Shown here piece after piece: positions 24,025 to 35,278 of a stretch of DNA of 64,000 nt. Positions within the stretch are counted from its first letter, which is position 1; every line of letters starts with the position of its first letter. The notes below the pieces were generated by a model. The model searched no databases. It saw only the letters and a list, made by a program, of their open reading frames with translations, and was not told the origin of the DNA. The stretch is from contig JAVXUO010000770.1 in NCBI GenBank assembly GCA_033065855.1, forward strand, positions 124,001 through 188,000. The letters are read 5' to 3'. The position numbers and the translations under genes are program-made. Origin of the DNA: Escallonia rubra. Taxonomy: Eukaryota > Streptophyta > Magnoliopsida > Escalloniales > Escalloniaceae.

Positions 24025-24879
24025 ATGGGAAGTAAAGGGATGGGGTCTACAATGGCCTCTCTTGTTACCACTCTTCTAGTGGTGCTGGTGTCTCTAAGCT
24101 TTCCATCACAAACCATTGCAAACTACGAATACTCATCCCCACCACCTCCTAAGAAGTCTCCTCCGCCACCGCCACCTCCTTACAAGTACAAATCTCCTCC
24201 TCCACCACCACCAATGTACAAGTACAAATCTCCACCACCACCGGTGTACAAGTACAAATCTCCTCCACCACCACCACCACCAGTGTACAAGTACAAATCC
24301 CCCCCACCACCAGTGTACAAGTACAAATCTCCACCACCACCGGTGTACAAGTACAAATCTCCTCCTCCACCAGTGTACAAGTACAAATCTCCTCCTCCAC
24401 CACCACCAGTGTACAAGTACAAATCTCCTCCTCCACCAGTGTACAAGTACAAATCTCCTCCTCCACCACCACCAGTGTACAAGTACAAATCTCCACCGCC
24501 ACCAGTGTACAAGTACAAATCTCCTCCTCCACCACCACCAGTGTACAAGTATAAATCTCCACCACCACCAGTGTACAAGTACAAATCTCCTCCTCCACCA
24601 CCACCAGTGTACAAGTACAAATCTCCTCCTCCACCACCACCAGTGTACAAGTACAAATCTCCACCACCACCAGTTTACAAATATAAGTCTCCACCACCAC
24701 CTCCGAAGAAGCCGTATGTATACAAGTCCCCTCCCCCACCACCTCCGGTCTACAAGTCTCCACCACCACCACCACCGAAGAAACCTTACAAGTATACCTC
24801 TCCACCACCGCCGGTATACAAGTCACCTCCACCCCCACATTATATCTACACGTCTCCTCCTCCTCCTCACCACTACTAA
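24025..24879 (+). CDS. Extensin (hydroxyproline-rich cell-wall glycoprotein), [10 protein letters not shown] type
   Basis: 284-residue structural protein. Residues 1-32 form a signal peptide ([17 protein letters not shown], cleavage predicted after TIA). The rest is repeats of Ser-Pro4 to Ser-Pro7 alternating with VYKYK, ending in SPPPPHHY. In extensins the Pro residues of SP4 are hydroxylated and arabinosylated, and Tyr-X-Tyr (here YKY) forms isodityrosine cross-links, building a wall network. I chose the ATG at 24025; the longer open frame upstream begins at a TTG. There is no intron in the coding part, but one in the 3'UTR. The antisense frames (24149-24838 and 24180-24656) are shadows of the triplet-like repeat. 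It is a paralogue of the gene at 32296: the signal peptides are nearly identical. Confidence 0.95.
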   Translation: MGSKGMGSTMASLVTTLLVVLVSLSFPSQTIANYEYSSPPPPKKSPPPPPPPYKYKSPPPPPPMYKYKSPPPPVYKYKSPPPPPPPVYKYKSPPPPVYKYKSPPPPVYKYKSPPPPVYKYKSPPPPPPVYKYKSPPPPVYKYKSPPPPPPVYKYKSPPPPVYKYKSPPPPPPVYKYKSPPPPVYKYKSPPPPPPVYKYKSPPPPPPVYKYKSPPPPVYKYKSPPPPPKKPYVYKSPPPPPPVYKSPPPPPPKKPYKYTSPPPPVYKSPPPPHYIYTSPPPPHHY

Positions 24880-24880
24880 G

Positions 24881-25177
24881 GTAATCATAGCTAGAAATAA
24901 TGTCATTTGAGACGGTAAAATAATCTAAACAGACATACAGATAAACCGGAAACCTGTTTTACTTATGGGCAGAACTGCAAAAAAAAGTGTAGTAAAGTGC
25001 ATTGACCAGCAACATTTTTACTTATGGGCAGAGTTAGAGCATCAAATAATGTGTTCTTCGTACCAAAGATGTGTTATTTAAGAATGGATAAATGTTATCT
25101 TTCTCCAGTCTGGACCATAATACTCCATGCATGTGTTAAGTTCAGGTAAACTAACGGGCCGCGTTCTATTCTTGCAG
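24881..25177 (+). other. 3'UTR intron of extensin 1
   Basis: The stop codon TAA is followed by G|GTAATC at 24880/24881. A T-rich tract with TTCTTGCAG ends the intron at 25177, and a purine-rich exon (GAAAGGAGAG) follows. Introns in the 3'UTR are known in several dicot extensin genes, including tobacco. The paralogue at 32296 has one in the same place. Confidence 0.75.
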
Positions 25178-25410
25178 GAAAGGAGAGTATCTCAATGAAG
25201 GAAAAGCGGATAGGAAGAAGAATAACGGAGAGCCGAATGAAGGATGTGGCCACTGCTATAGTCAACGTTTTGTTTTTGACATTTATTTGTACTTTTCGTT
25301 TGCATATGTTACATGCACCAAAGCCGTGCTGTTAGATGTTTTCATTTCGACCTCTTGCATGTTCAGAGGCCATTTATATATCTAATAAAAGTTGAATAAA
25401 TTTGTCATTC
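25178..25410 (+). terminator. 3'UTR last exon and poly(A) signals of extensin 1
   Basis: AATAAA at 25384-25389 and a second AATAAA a few bases later, in a T-rich context, mark the likely polyadenylation region. Confidence 0.6.
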
Positions 25411-25960
25411 CTGTTGAAATAATATCTTCTATCTTCCTTCGTCACATAACAATGATTACTTTATCTCAACACGCGTTTTAAGTGTTACAGTTAAAATTTT
25501 TCCTTCATTCTTATTGTAACTTTTGAGAAGTACGCTTTGAGGCTTGTCATTAAAGCCTTTTTGGGTCTAGCAAAATAACATGCTTTGATTTGTCTCGAGC
25601 CTAGTATATCCCAAAATCCATTGCTTGGTGATTTTTTTCTTGTTTTTTGATATTGTGCGAGTGCTTGATGCTATGTCCCGTAAGCCAATAGTACAAGCAT
25701 GGAAGAATTTAAATGCAGATTACACTTGAAGCAACAGTTCTTGATCACTTATGGCGAGGTCAAGATGTTATATACTAAGGTTTGATGATATTTTTTGAGT
25801 CACAAATGAGGTTTTTAACTAGAATTTAAAGTTCTTAATCAATGGGATGGAGTTACACCAGTTCTCTTTCAAAATGACGTAATACGAAATGATCCACAAT
25901 TAGGGTTTGTACTCTTCATTCGTCAAATTGTATTAGGTAGCATTGTCTTGATTTTCTTAG
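25411..25960. other. Intergenic
   Basis: AT-rich with no recognised feature. Confidence 0.5.
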
Positions 25961-26260
25961 CTAGCCTTTGAAGATGAGCAATTTAGCATTGAGTGCGACG
26001 TTGTGACAATTTTTCAGGGGTGCCTCCTTCATCCAAACTAAATAATTCAACAAGTAATAAACATATCCAGCTAACCTATGTGCCACCTTGTTTTCATCTC
26101 GTTGAACCAAGAAAATCTCTACGCTTTAGAACGAACTAGCTACAAAAAGTCAAAAGTTTGTTGGCTCGACTTGCTCACAAAGGTCCTGAGCATACCGCCA
26201 TACATTATTGCCGTTATATTGAAACTTCTCTGTGAAGTTGATAAGAGCAGAGAGCCCAAA
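25961..26260 (-). pseudogene. LINE RNase H-like (RVT_3) fragment
   Basis: Read on the reverse strand, the sequence gives EIFLVQRDENKVAHRLAGY and then LVWMKEAP before a stop at 25963-25961. This is the C-terminal RNase H-like (RVT_3) pattern seen at the end of plant LINE ORF2, where NxVAHxLA precedes a W-x-E-x-x-P tail. Upstream of it the frame is broken by stops. The fragment ends where the duplicated block starts at about 26332. Confidence 0.6.
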
Positions 26261-27791
26261 CTTGCCGTGTATATTGTCGCAGAACATGAAGCACTGCTTC
26301 CTCCCCCTTCGCGCCACAAACAACGCCATTTTCGACTATCGGCAGTACCAGTTTCCGTCTTCCCCTAAACCTATGCCGGGCGCTCTACTGCCCACTCTGC
26401 ACAAGTGGCCTTAATAATGCTCATAGCATCTGAGCGTTCTCCATTTTCGTCTCTTATACTCAAAACGCCGCTAAAGTTTTCCACGAGACCTCTGCTCACT
26501 TGTACGGTTAGCTAAAAAAAGAAAAAGAAAGGCATTCTTTCATTTAAAAAAATTCAAACTTTTGAAAGTATCAAGTTTTGAGCGTGGTGGCAATTTACTT
26601 TCATTTGAGACCCGGCCTTTGCCCCTTCCATTGAGTGAAAAATTCAAACTTTTTTGAAGGTTTTCAAGTTCTGACTTCTGAGCATGGTGGCAATTTACTA
26701 TGCATTGGGCTCGTTCTTTATCTATCTTCCAACAACTATAAATAGACATAATTAGCAAAACATATATAACCATTACAGAAACCATTATGTTAAGCTCTAG
26801 TGCTCCGTTTAAGGAATTTTTATTTATGAGATATCTCTCGGGCCTCTGATTGACTTCAAAGTTGATGCGAAATAGTTGATTAATAGCTTGTTGGGTGATA
26901 AGTGGATTAATAAGAAAAACGAAAACCCAGGAAATCCTTGCCCTCGCAGGCTCGATCACACCATGAGAGTTTCTCTCCAAAAAAGTAAATCTAAGGGCAT
27001 GGCTTCTGCAGGAATATCAATTCTTTTTGTCAGTTGGGGTTGTTCGTTTACCATTATTACTTTTTACTTTTGTTTTATATTTTTATTTTCATCATTTTTC
27101 CCTATCTAATTAAGATATATGGTCATGTAATGTTATCACTTTGACAATTTCTTTTTATCTACTTTACTCCAACAATGGATGAGAGGCGCGCGGCCGTAGA
27201 AAGGGTTTTCATATTTTCGGATTGTTTGAGTTAGATTTTTTCAGAACAAAAACAGAAAATGATGAACGCATGTGCATTAATTATTTTTTTTGTAATAATT
27301 ATAGTAAAAACAAAAAATAAAAAAAATAAACGAACAATGCTAGTTTCTTATTCAGTAAATGTACAACAAAGGACAAAGTAATTAGAGTGTTATCTTTCTT
27401 CTTCATTCAGCCAATGAGCAAACATAATTGTCTATCTAGTTGCCGACAGTAGATCATTCAAACGACACATGTAATACTGGTTAAAGTACAAAAATGGAGT
27501 TTTCAGCGGGTCTTTTTGGCGATCAAGTAGGGTTAAGATTATACTAACGGTATGGGCTAAATAATGTAAATCATTTTTCTTTTCGATCTGCAAACTTGTA
27601 CGGGCTAATGGAATTGTCTACCTAACTGCATGTCAAAAGTAAACCGTTCCAACCACACATGCAAAATTGGTTAAATTTATTAACAGAGATAATGGTCGTT
27701 GCGGATTAAAAAGTAAGTAACTTTTCTTTCTGATATGTAGACATATTTTGCGTAATAACAACTTATATACGACAAAAGATATATCTTTAAG

Positions 27792-28920
27792 GGGAAAGTA
27801 GGGAATGACCCCCTCTACTTTACACGTTGTGCGTTTTGCCCCCCTCTACTTCAAACTTAAGTACTAAACCGCCCCACAGTTTAAGAAAATAGGCACGGTT
27901 GACGGAAACTGTTAAACTAAACAGCGCGTGGTCAACACACGCGCTGACTAATTTTTTTAAATGACAATTTTGCCCCTTCTCCTGACTCTTCAATTTCAAT
28001 TTCTTCCTCTTCACCTTTTACCACGGCACCACCGGAATGGCGCCGGCGTCAAAGTAGCCTTCAACTACCACCAATTACCGCGCCGCCGCAACAGCCCTGG
28101 CTCAATCCTCCCTCAAATCCATCTTCCTTAGCTGCGACCCCAATCCTCCCTCAACACCCGCATCGTGAGCCACAGCCACGAGCCTCTGCCTCGACAAGCC
28201 ACCGCGATCCTAATCGCACCACCGTCATACCTCAACACCACCTGCTCACCATCCCAACAACACATACCATGACGACCCACTGCCGCGATCCACTGCCACC
28301 ACGACCCTCATCGTACCTTCGTCACACCTCAACACTATCCAATCAGCCCACCTCCGCCTTCAATTGACCCACACCACCAGACGACCCACCATGGGCAACC
28401 CACCACTAGCGTCAACTCCAACCCAACACCAAAACCATAGCCATATATACCCACCCCCCGCACCACCACGGCCGGTCAAGCCATACAAACCACCACCATA
28501 AACAAACGACGGGGCGGGTTTGTAGCGTTGGGGAAGGAGGATGGTAGGTGCGGCGGTGAGGTGAAGGGATGGTGGGTGCAGCGATGGGGAAGGGGGAGGG
28601 TGAGGGCGGCGGCGGGTAAGGGGGAAGGTGAAGACAATCCACAATTTGGGAATGAGAAATTTAAAATTTTAAACCCTAATTTAAGAAGGACTAATGTTAC
28701 AAACCCTAATTTTTTAAACTAATTTGAGGTTAGAAGAATGATATTAAAATTAAATAGGATAAGGAAATAAGGATATTTTGATCATTTCACGCTATTCATA
28801 ACGGATCCGTCTAAAGTGCCCAATTTCCATAAGTGTGGGGGGGTTTAGTGATTAATTTTGAAGTGGAGGGAAAAAAATCACACATCGTGTAAAGTAGAGG
28901 TGATCATTCCCTACTTTCCC
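27792..28920. mobile_element. MULE-type non-autonomous element present only in copy A
   Basis: Inverted repeats of about 80 bp: GGGAAAGTAGGGAATGACC at the left and GGGAAAGTAGGGAATGATC on the opposite strand at the right, continuing through CTCTACTTTACACG and CACTTCAAA-type matches to CACTAAACC. Copy B has the uninterrupted site (ATCTTTAATTGTGC). Copy A has ATCTTTAA before the element and GTTTTTAATTGTGC after it, compatible with an eroded 8-9-bp target-site duplication. The interior is rich in CCACC/GGTGG and I recognise no captured gene. Confidence 0.8.
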
Positions 28921-29498
28921 AAGTTTTTAATTGTGCACAGACGAGGTCAGGATTCGCTAAGGTGGGGTCCGCAATATTTGTACTCGAGTCTGGAATCCCA
29001 ATCAATTTGTGGGGTTATATTTGAACGTGACATATGAAGACTTGTAAAATGATAAGGCGTAGTTGAAGATTAGATGCATAATATATAGAAGCTGGAAATG
29101 CATTATTGGATGTTTGAAAAGTCTGCCTGTAGAAAATGGGGCAGGTTTTCACCTACTCACATAAGAATAATCACAAAATTAGATATGATTATCATCCTTC
29201 ACAGCTTGAAAAGACACTTCAAATAGAATTTTGTCTATATTTCAAGTCCATTTCTTGTGGTGGTTTGATTTACTTGTTCACTAGGGTCCTTTAGTTTTCA
29301 AACGCACGAAAGAATATTCCTATAAAATGCTAGGAGAAAGAATAAAATGCCAAAAAAATAAAAATAAATAAAAGGCACGCTAGTTCCCCCTATAAGAGAG
29401 TACCAGTGCCAGGATCTCCAGAACTGTATCTTTTTTAAGGTTCATATGTAAACGATATATATGTTCAAGTTGCTCATGCTTCTACCATATACAAATTA

Positions 29499-29500
29499 AG

Positions 29501-29554
<54 letters not shown>
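29499..29554. repeat. (TA)n(GA)n microsatellite
   Basis: About eight TA units followed by about 20 GA units. Copy B of the segmental duplication lacks this expansion at the equivalent place (about 39131-39150). Confidence 0.85.
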
Positions 29555-29557
<3 letters not shown>

Positions 29558-31766
29558 AAACATTTTATTATCTCATAAAGAGAATCAGTTACAAGAACCA
29601 AAAAAATTCTTTGAACAGAACATGTCTTGCCTAAAGAATTTAGACTGCTTTCGAGAACTCCATTGAAAAGTGTCTAAGGATTTTGAAACCGTCCCGGCTC
29701 TTTTATCTAATCTTATATGACGATAAAATAACATCAGGTTATAACTCAAATTGATGAATCCAAAATATGACGTTGACAATAACACTATCGATATACCCAT
29801 GGAGGATTTATAAAAAGTTATTTTAATAAGCGTTTTTCGATAATATCATTTGTATATAGTTAGTTCTCTTACAAATATCCTGGATGTCTACTTGAATCAC
29901 AATGAGTCTTGTTATTTGATTACCAACTTCGACAACAATAACTTGAGACTCCCGCAAGATAAATCATTCCAAACTCTCCCGAATTACTTGTCCCTCAACG
30001 AAATTGTTTGAAACTTACATGATAAGCATGATTTGTTGTGTAATTTTGATTTGCTCCTTTAATTAACATTTTCATTCTCTCTCTTTGTTCTCCTCCTTCT
30101 TCATCTACCCAGCAAAAATCATAAGGGAAGGGAAATACAACACGCTTTCTCTCCTCGGTATGAATGAACCAAGAAAAGAACAGTTTAGGCCCTTTTCAAG
30201 AGAAAAGGGTGCCTAGATTTCTTCTCGTAAATATATATGTCTTAAAGTATAAACCATGAAAAAGAAAGCCTTTAGGTCTCATTTGACAAGTGTTTGGGCA
30301 CGAAAGATAAGAGTTTGGTACCTCTTTGACAAGACCAAAACCTATATTTTTTTTTCCTGAGATTACTTTACAGGTCATTTGGATGTAAGAAAGCTATTGT
30401 CGGTAAGAAGAGAGAGAGAGAGCTTAGAGAACACAGGTTTTGGCCTTAAGCAGTTCCATGTTTTTCATCTTGGCCAATGACTACAGGCGGCATCAAGAAA
30501 GCAAAAGTAAAAGCGTTATCGATCATTGCATCGGATCAATCTATCTGATTTTTGTGCTCCACCTGTTATACCTTTGTTGGAAATAACTTATCACTATCGT
30601 CCAGCTAAGCTAAACGACGGGTTGTTTAAATACTTAAACTTTTTGATTTCTTTGAAAAGTAATCTCGCTACTCGCGTGAGCAAAGAAGTAGACTTCAATT
30701 GTAATATATTAAATTCTCCAGATTAATCTATAAAAAAAAGAAAAAAGAACAGTACGTACCTGCTTTCAAGAAAGAAAAAAAATTAAATAAAAAAAATAAA
30801 AAAAAAACACTCATGAAACAGGCCTTAATTTTGAGTATGATCAAAATTTAGTTAATAGCTAGGCCCCTCTCTACCTTCTTAGTCAACAATATTCCAAAAG
30901 AGACTTGCCGGTGATTCCCAAAAAGTTGACTACGTTTAAATACGCCATGCAGTAGGTAGCCTCTACGTACGGCCCCTTTTGTGAACAACTAGAGAAGGAA
31001 ATTGAACGACAAACAGGAAATTGTCGGCTGACGGTGGATTTTAGGACATGGAAACACCCATGCACTTGCAAACCTCTTCATTCCTCGATCTGGATGCAAG
31101 TATTTGGCGGTCGCAATGGTACCTATTCGTGTTCTTCGAGGAACAAGAATTAAATTATGAACCAAAAAGAGTTAGGAAATACGTACAGTTAATAACCTAA
31201 ATTTTATTACATTTTCTATTTGAACGAGTGAGATTTTACTAGAATTGTAGATGAATACCGTGAAAAGACATAACCTTCTATTGGAATGTGATTAGACCTG
31301 TAATGGAAGAAGAGACGACGCTTTAAGGATGGGATCGATCAATTATAAAAAGTCATGCACTCATATTCTGGAAATAGAGAAACAAAGAATCCCGCGGCAC
31401 GTGTGTCCCCTCTGTTCCGGTCATGGAATGGGTGAAATAGATCTAGAAATGAAATTTTGCTCAACAATGAAATCTTGTCGGAACTGTCCATATCCGGTTC
31501 ATCCTTCGGAACCATATCACATTCCAGAATCCAGTCAAAGCACTTGCCCTTTCATGGTAGAATTATTTTCATAAGTTGTAGTTTTGTAAGCTAGTTCATC
31601 TGATAAACTTTCTTGATATCGAACTAAGAGACAATTTTCTAATTGGGGGTGGAGATGTGGAGTGAGAAAGGGAAAGTGCTACCGGGGGCGTGTCGTCCAA
31701 ACCCACCGAGCGGTTGTCCACCTTATTTTTTATGCGACTCCGTCACTGACTACAAAGGCATCCTAA

Positions 31767-31910
31767 TAATTTTGTAGGGCATGCCAAAATTATTTGTAAT
31801 CATTTAAATTCAAAACCAAAAAGGGTGGAATAACGTAACTGATAATTTTGTGGGGCATGTCAAAATTATTTGTAATAATTTAAATTAAAAAAAAAAAAAA
31901 AGGGTGGATT
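31767..31910. repeat. 75-bp tandem duplication
   Basis: Two copies starting ATAATTTTGT-GGGCATG at 31767 and 31842. Each runs through CAAAATTATTTGTAAT and ends in AAAGGGTGGA, with a few substitutions. It lies between copy A and the promoter of extensin 2. Confidence 0.8.
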
Positions 31911-32137
31911 AAACGTATGTTAAACATCATAAATATAATTATATTCAAATCCGGATATACAAGTAACAGTGCCCATATCATTTCCCAAATGGTTAAAAGT
32001 AACCTCAAATACTTGGGAGTCAAATTTCTCATTCCAAATTTTATTTTTCTTTTCCCACTTGACCTATTTATACACCTCGTTAGGTTTTAAATACACATAA
32101 AGTATCTTCTTGAAAATGACACCTAATTCGATAGACA

Positions 32138-32157
32138 TGTGCGCGCGCGCGCACGTG
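32138..32157. promoter_or_regulatory. Alternating purine-pyrimidine tract ending in a G-box, upstream of extensin 2
   Basis: ACATGTGCGCGCGCGCACGTG-type tract, about 80-100 bp upstream of the TATA box. It alternates purine and pyrimidine throughout, a Z-DNA-prone pattern, is nearly palindromic, and contains CACGTG (32152-32157), the plant G-box bound by bZIP and bHLH factors. The function is inferred. Confidence 0.5.
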
Positions 32158-32237
32158 GGGCCTATTACAAAGTTGCTCCCTAGCTACCCATAGTGACATT
32201 TTACCGCGGTTAGTTCAAAAGGTAAAATTGCATGCTG

Positions 32238-32245
32238 TATAAATA
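32238..32245 (+). promoter_or_regulatory. TATA box of extensin 2
   Basis: TATAAATA within GCTGTATAAATAGAGG, 58 bp upstream of the ATG at 32296. Position and context match extensin 1. Confidence 0.75.
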
Positions 32246-32295
32246 GAGGAGAGTGCTGCTTGAGAACATAAGCAAAAGCCTTTTTGTTAGTAAAG

Positions 32296-33708
32296 ATGGG
32301 AAGAAAAGGGATGAGGCCTGCAATGGCCTCTCTTATTGCCACTCTTCTAGTGGTAATTGTGTCGCTCAGCTTGCCATTACTGACCACCGCAAACTATGAA
32401 CATTCATCCCCTCCTCCACTTCCAAAGAAGACGCCCCCGCCATTGCCTCCTTACAAATATAAATCACCACCACCCCCTCCACCAGTGTACTCACCACCAC
32501 CTCCTTACAAGTACAAATCCCCACCTCCACCACCATATGTGTACAAGTACAAGTCCCCACCACCTCCTCCACCAGTTTACAAGTCTCCTCCACCCCCACC
32601 ACCCCATATGAAACCTTACAAGTACCACTCTCCTCCTCCACCACCTCCAGTACATAAGCCTCCTTACAAATATAAATCACCACCACCCCCTCCACCAGTG
32701 TACTCACCACCACCTCCTTACAAGTACAAATCCCCACCACCACCACCATATGTGTACAAGTACAAGTCCCCACCACCTCCTCCACCAGTTTACAAGTCTC
32801 CTCCACCCCCACCACCCCATAAGAAACCTTACAAGTACCACTCTCCTCCTCCACCACCTCCAGTACATAAGCCTCCTTACAAATATAAATCACCACCACC
32901 CCCTCCACCAGTGTACTCACCACCACCTCCTTACAAGTACAAATCCCCACCACCACCACCATATGTGTACAAGTACAAGTCCCCACCACCTCCTCCACCA
33001 GTTTACAAGTCTCCTCCACCCCCACCACCCCATAAGAAACCTTACAAGTACCACTCTCCTCCTCCACCACCTCCAGTCCATAAGCCTCCACCACTTCCCC
33101 CAGTCCATAAGCCTCCTCCAGTCCATAAACCTCCACCGCTTCCCCCAGTTCATAAGCCTCCACCACTTCCCCCATACCATAAGCCTCCATCAGTCCATAA
33201 ACCTCCACCGCTTCCCCCAGTTCATAAGCCTCCACCGCTTCCTCCTGTCCATAAGCCTCCACCACTTCCCCCATACCATAAGCCTCCACCACTTCCCCCA
33301 TACCATAAGCCTCCTCCAGTCCATAAACCTCCACCGCTTCCCCCAGTTCATAAGCCTCCACCGCTTCCTCCTGTCCATAAGCCTCCACCACTTCCCCCGT
33401 ACCATAAGCCTCCACCACTTCCCCCATACCATAAGCCTCCTGCAGTCCATAAACCTCCACCGCTTCCCCCAGTTCATAAGCCTCCACCGCTTCCTCCTGT
33501 CCATAAGCCTCCACCACTTCCCCCATACCATAAGCCTCCACCACTTCCCCCAGTCCATAAGCCTCCTCCGCTTCCTCCATACCATAAGCCTCCACCACTT
33601 CCCCCAGTCCATAAGCCTCCACCGCTTCCTCCAGTCCATAAGCCTCCACCACCTTCACCCAAGAAACCCTACATATATAAGTCCCCTCCCCCGCCTTACC
33701 ACTACTAA
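32296..33708 (+). CDS. Chimeric extensin / proline-rich protein with HKPPPLPP tail
   Basis: 470 residues. Residues 1-32 are a signal peptide (MASLIATLLVVIVSLSL, cleavage after TTA). Residues about 33-260 are classical extensin modules: [29 protein letters not shown], in three 71-residue (213-bp) tandem copies. Residues about 261-450 switch to VHKPPPLPP and YHKPPPLPP units without the Ser-Pro4 motif, closer to PRP/hybrid proline-rich proteins. The end, KKPYIYKSPPPPYHY, returns to extensin type. Extensin modules are expected to be O-glycosylated and cross-linked through YKY; the His-Lys-rich part would be positively charged and could bind pectin (inference). I chose the ATG at 32296; the longer frame starts at TTG. 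The 430-codon antisense frame is a shadow of the repeats. Confidence 0.93.
   Translation: MGRKGMRPAMASLIATLLVVIVSLSLPLLTTANYEHSSPPPLPKKTPPPLPPYKYKSPPPPPPVYSPPPPYKYKSPPPPPYVYKYKSPPPPPPVYKSPPPPPPHMKPYKYHSPPPPPPVHKPPYKYKSPPPPPPVYSPPPPYKYKSPPPPPYVYKYKSPPPPPPVYKSPPPPPPHKKPYKYHSPPPPPPVHKPPYKYKSPPPPPPVYSPPPPYKYKSPPPPPYVYKYKSPPPPPPVYKSPPPPPPHKKPYKYHSPPPPPPVHKPPPLPPVHKPPPVHKPPPLPPVHKPPPLPPYHKPPSVHKPPPLPPVHKPPPLPPVHKPPPLPPYHKPPPLPPYHKPPPVHKPPPLPPVHKPPPLPPVHKPPPLPPYHKPPPLPPYHKPPAVHKPPPLPPVHKPPPLPPVHKPPPLPPYHKPPPLPPVHKPPPLPPYHKPPPLPPVHKPPPLPPVHKPPPPSPKKPYIYKSPPPPYHY
32451..33077. repeat. 213-bp tandem repeats inside extensin 2
   Basis: TTACAAATATAAATCACC recurs at 32451, 32664 and 32877, a constant period of 213 bp (71 codons). 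The copies are nearly identical, so expansion or homogenisation was recent, and copy number may vary between alleles. Confidence 0.9.
33078..33650. repeat. 27-bp HKPPPLPP coding repeats
   Basis: Around 20 units coding xHKPPPLPP, with V or Y at the first position. They are grouped in higher-order blocks that begin with an irregular PPxVHKPPPLPP unit at about 33118, 33190, 33313 and 33442. Confidence 0.85.
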
Positions 33709-33729
33709 GAACGCTTTAAATGTCTTGAG

Positions 33730-33904
33730 GTAAATCAATCCATGAAAATGGTACTCTACACGTACTATCTTGCTACCTAATAGATGAAACCTTTTGTAAT
33801 CTGCATTTTGTCATAATTTTGTTAACTGCAAAACCTTAAAAATATGATACAACACAAGATATTTCTACCTGATCACTGAAGAAAAGATATAATCATTCTT
33901 GCAG
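33730..33904 (+). other. 3'UTR intron of extensin 2
   Basis: Donor GAG|GTAAAT at 33729/33730 and acceptor CATTCTTGCAG ending at 33904, followed by a purine-rich exon. It matches the position of the 3'UTR intron in extensin 1 (22 against 2 bases after the stop). Confidence 0.7.
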
Positions 33905-34165
33905 GAGTATCACAATAAGGAGGAAGGTGAATCACGCAGCCTTCTGAAGAGACGAAACAGTTAAAAGCAGCCGGAGGACGAAGAAGAACAAGAAACGACA
34001 ATAAAAGAGAGGATAAGCTTTCACTGTTCATGTTTTTTCGGAAAGTTGAAGTGCATGCACTTTCCGTACGTATTTGCTTGTAGTATATTTGAAACCTTTT
34101 GCAATGTTTGGACCCCTTGCCAAGTGCCCATGAATGTTGTGCAATAAAACACAGTTTCTTCAATT
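33905..34165 (+). terminator. 3'UTR last exon and poly(A) signal of extensin 2
   Basis: AATAAA at 34143-34148. An earlier ACAATAAAAGAG at about 33999 is an alternative signal. Confidence 0.55.
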
Positions 34166-35270
34166 TCCGTACGTGACATGTTTCCTTCTCTATATTCTCT
34201 CTCTTTTTTTCTTATTCTCAACTGGTGTGCATGTACATGAATGGCCACAGTTTAAGCAAATTTTCTTCAAGTTTTGATCCCCACGATATGTCAGTTTATC
34301 CGGATTAGTCGTTATTTGATCTAACAAAGTATATCTGTAACCTTATCCGACAGTTAGTGATTGATTCACATGGGATAGTAGTACACCTTAATTACACCTT
34401 AGTTATGACTTATGATGCAAGATATTAAAAAAAAATGATAAAATCTATCTTCAAGAAGTTGGCTCGAACTGTGCTAATAAAGTAGGGCTAGTTCCTACTC
34501 TCACACTACCAATCAATCGTTGTTGTGGAGCTAATAGAAGACCTACCTACATTACAAACCCTACGGGCAAAGGTGGTAAATCAGGATTTATATAAAAAAG
34601 TTTTTCTTTCAAGTCTTTTTTTTTTTTTTTTTCACATTAGGTTTATACACGTCTGTATGAATGTGCTAACACGTACCTCTTCAAACTTTAATATTTTGAA
34701 ATGCTTGAGTGACAATGAAGCCTTACGAACATGTCCATTATGTCAGAAAAAATAAGTGCAACTTTCAGGAAAAATCATCACACTGTGCCAAGCAAGAAAT
34801 GTTATGAATTTCTCAATGTAATTCTACTTTGACTAATTTCTTGTATATTCAAATATATGCCCTCAAACTATGTACCACATAGTATTTGGTAAAATTGATA
34901 TCACCATATTTGAGGGCATGCAGAAAAATATGTCACAATATTTGGGGAGTAAGTTTTTAGGACAACTATTAAAGTAATTAAGACCTATTTTTTAATCTTA
35001 AAATTTCCGATTTCCTTACACTGTAATATTTAGATGGCTGTCAAGATCAGGTAGGTGTCAAGAAAAGGGCTACAGAAGTTGCCTTTTTCCCCAATAAACA
35101 AAACAGAGTAGAAAAGGACGTGTGTGTTTTTATAGTCAGCTAAATATGTAAAGAGTCAGCTCATTATACACTCCGACAAAAATCTTTATTGCTTTATGCA
35201 TTTAATCCGTTTTATGTTATGCAACCATTTTCCATCGTTTGAACATTTTGCCCACGGAAATCATATGCAC
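34166..35270. other. Intergenic
   Basis: AT-rich with no gene recognised. It contains a small hairpin at 34857-34919. Confidence 0.5.
34857..34919. repeat. 63-bp inverted repeat
   Basis: ATGCCCTCAAACTATG at the left and CATATTTGAGGGCAT at the right are nearly complementary, giving a stem of about 15 bp around a 30-bp loop. No target-site duplication is clear. It could be a small MITE remnant. Confidence 0.5.
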
Positions 35271-35278
35271 GTGTACAT

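Larger units (their letters stand above)
26332..31648. repeat. Segmental duplication, copy A
   Basis: Near-identical over long stretches to 37137-41219, starting at TTTCGACTATC and ending at CGAACTAAGAGA(C)-A-TTTTCTAATTG. The best-conserved part compared (about 26570-27180 against 37375-38000) differs at only scattered positions. Copy A is longer mainly because of the MULE at 27792-28920 and a longer microsatellite at 29505-29554. A 146-codon reverse-strand frame (26540-26980) is open in both copies but starts at TTG and is unrecognised. No gene is supported within the block. Confidence 0.9.

Noticed and set aside
24116..24910. 264-codon plus-strand frame in an alternative frame over extensin 1
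   Set aside because: Same cause: a repetitive His/Thr/Leu read of the extensin repeats.
26540..26980. Reverse-strand frame of 146 codons, also open at 37343-37798
   Set aside because: It starts at TTG and has no recognised domain. Its conservation is explained by the near-identity of the duplicated DNA.
31329..31574. Plus-strand frame with CPLC..CRNCP cysteines, partly shared with copy B (about 40976)
   Set aside because: Looks like a small zinc-binding protein, but the two copies differ by frameshifts at the ends and no family is recognised. Not enough to call.
32366..33658. 430-codon reverse-strand open frame opposite extensin 2, and similar frames at 24149-24838 and 24180-24656
   Set aside because: They mirror low-complexity codon repeats of the extensin strand: no ATG-led gene structure, promoter or known domain, only [16 protein letters not shown] repeats.
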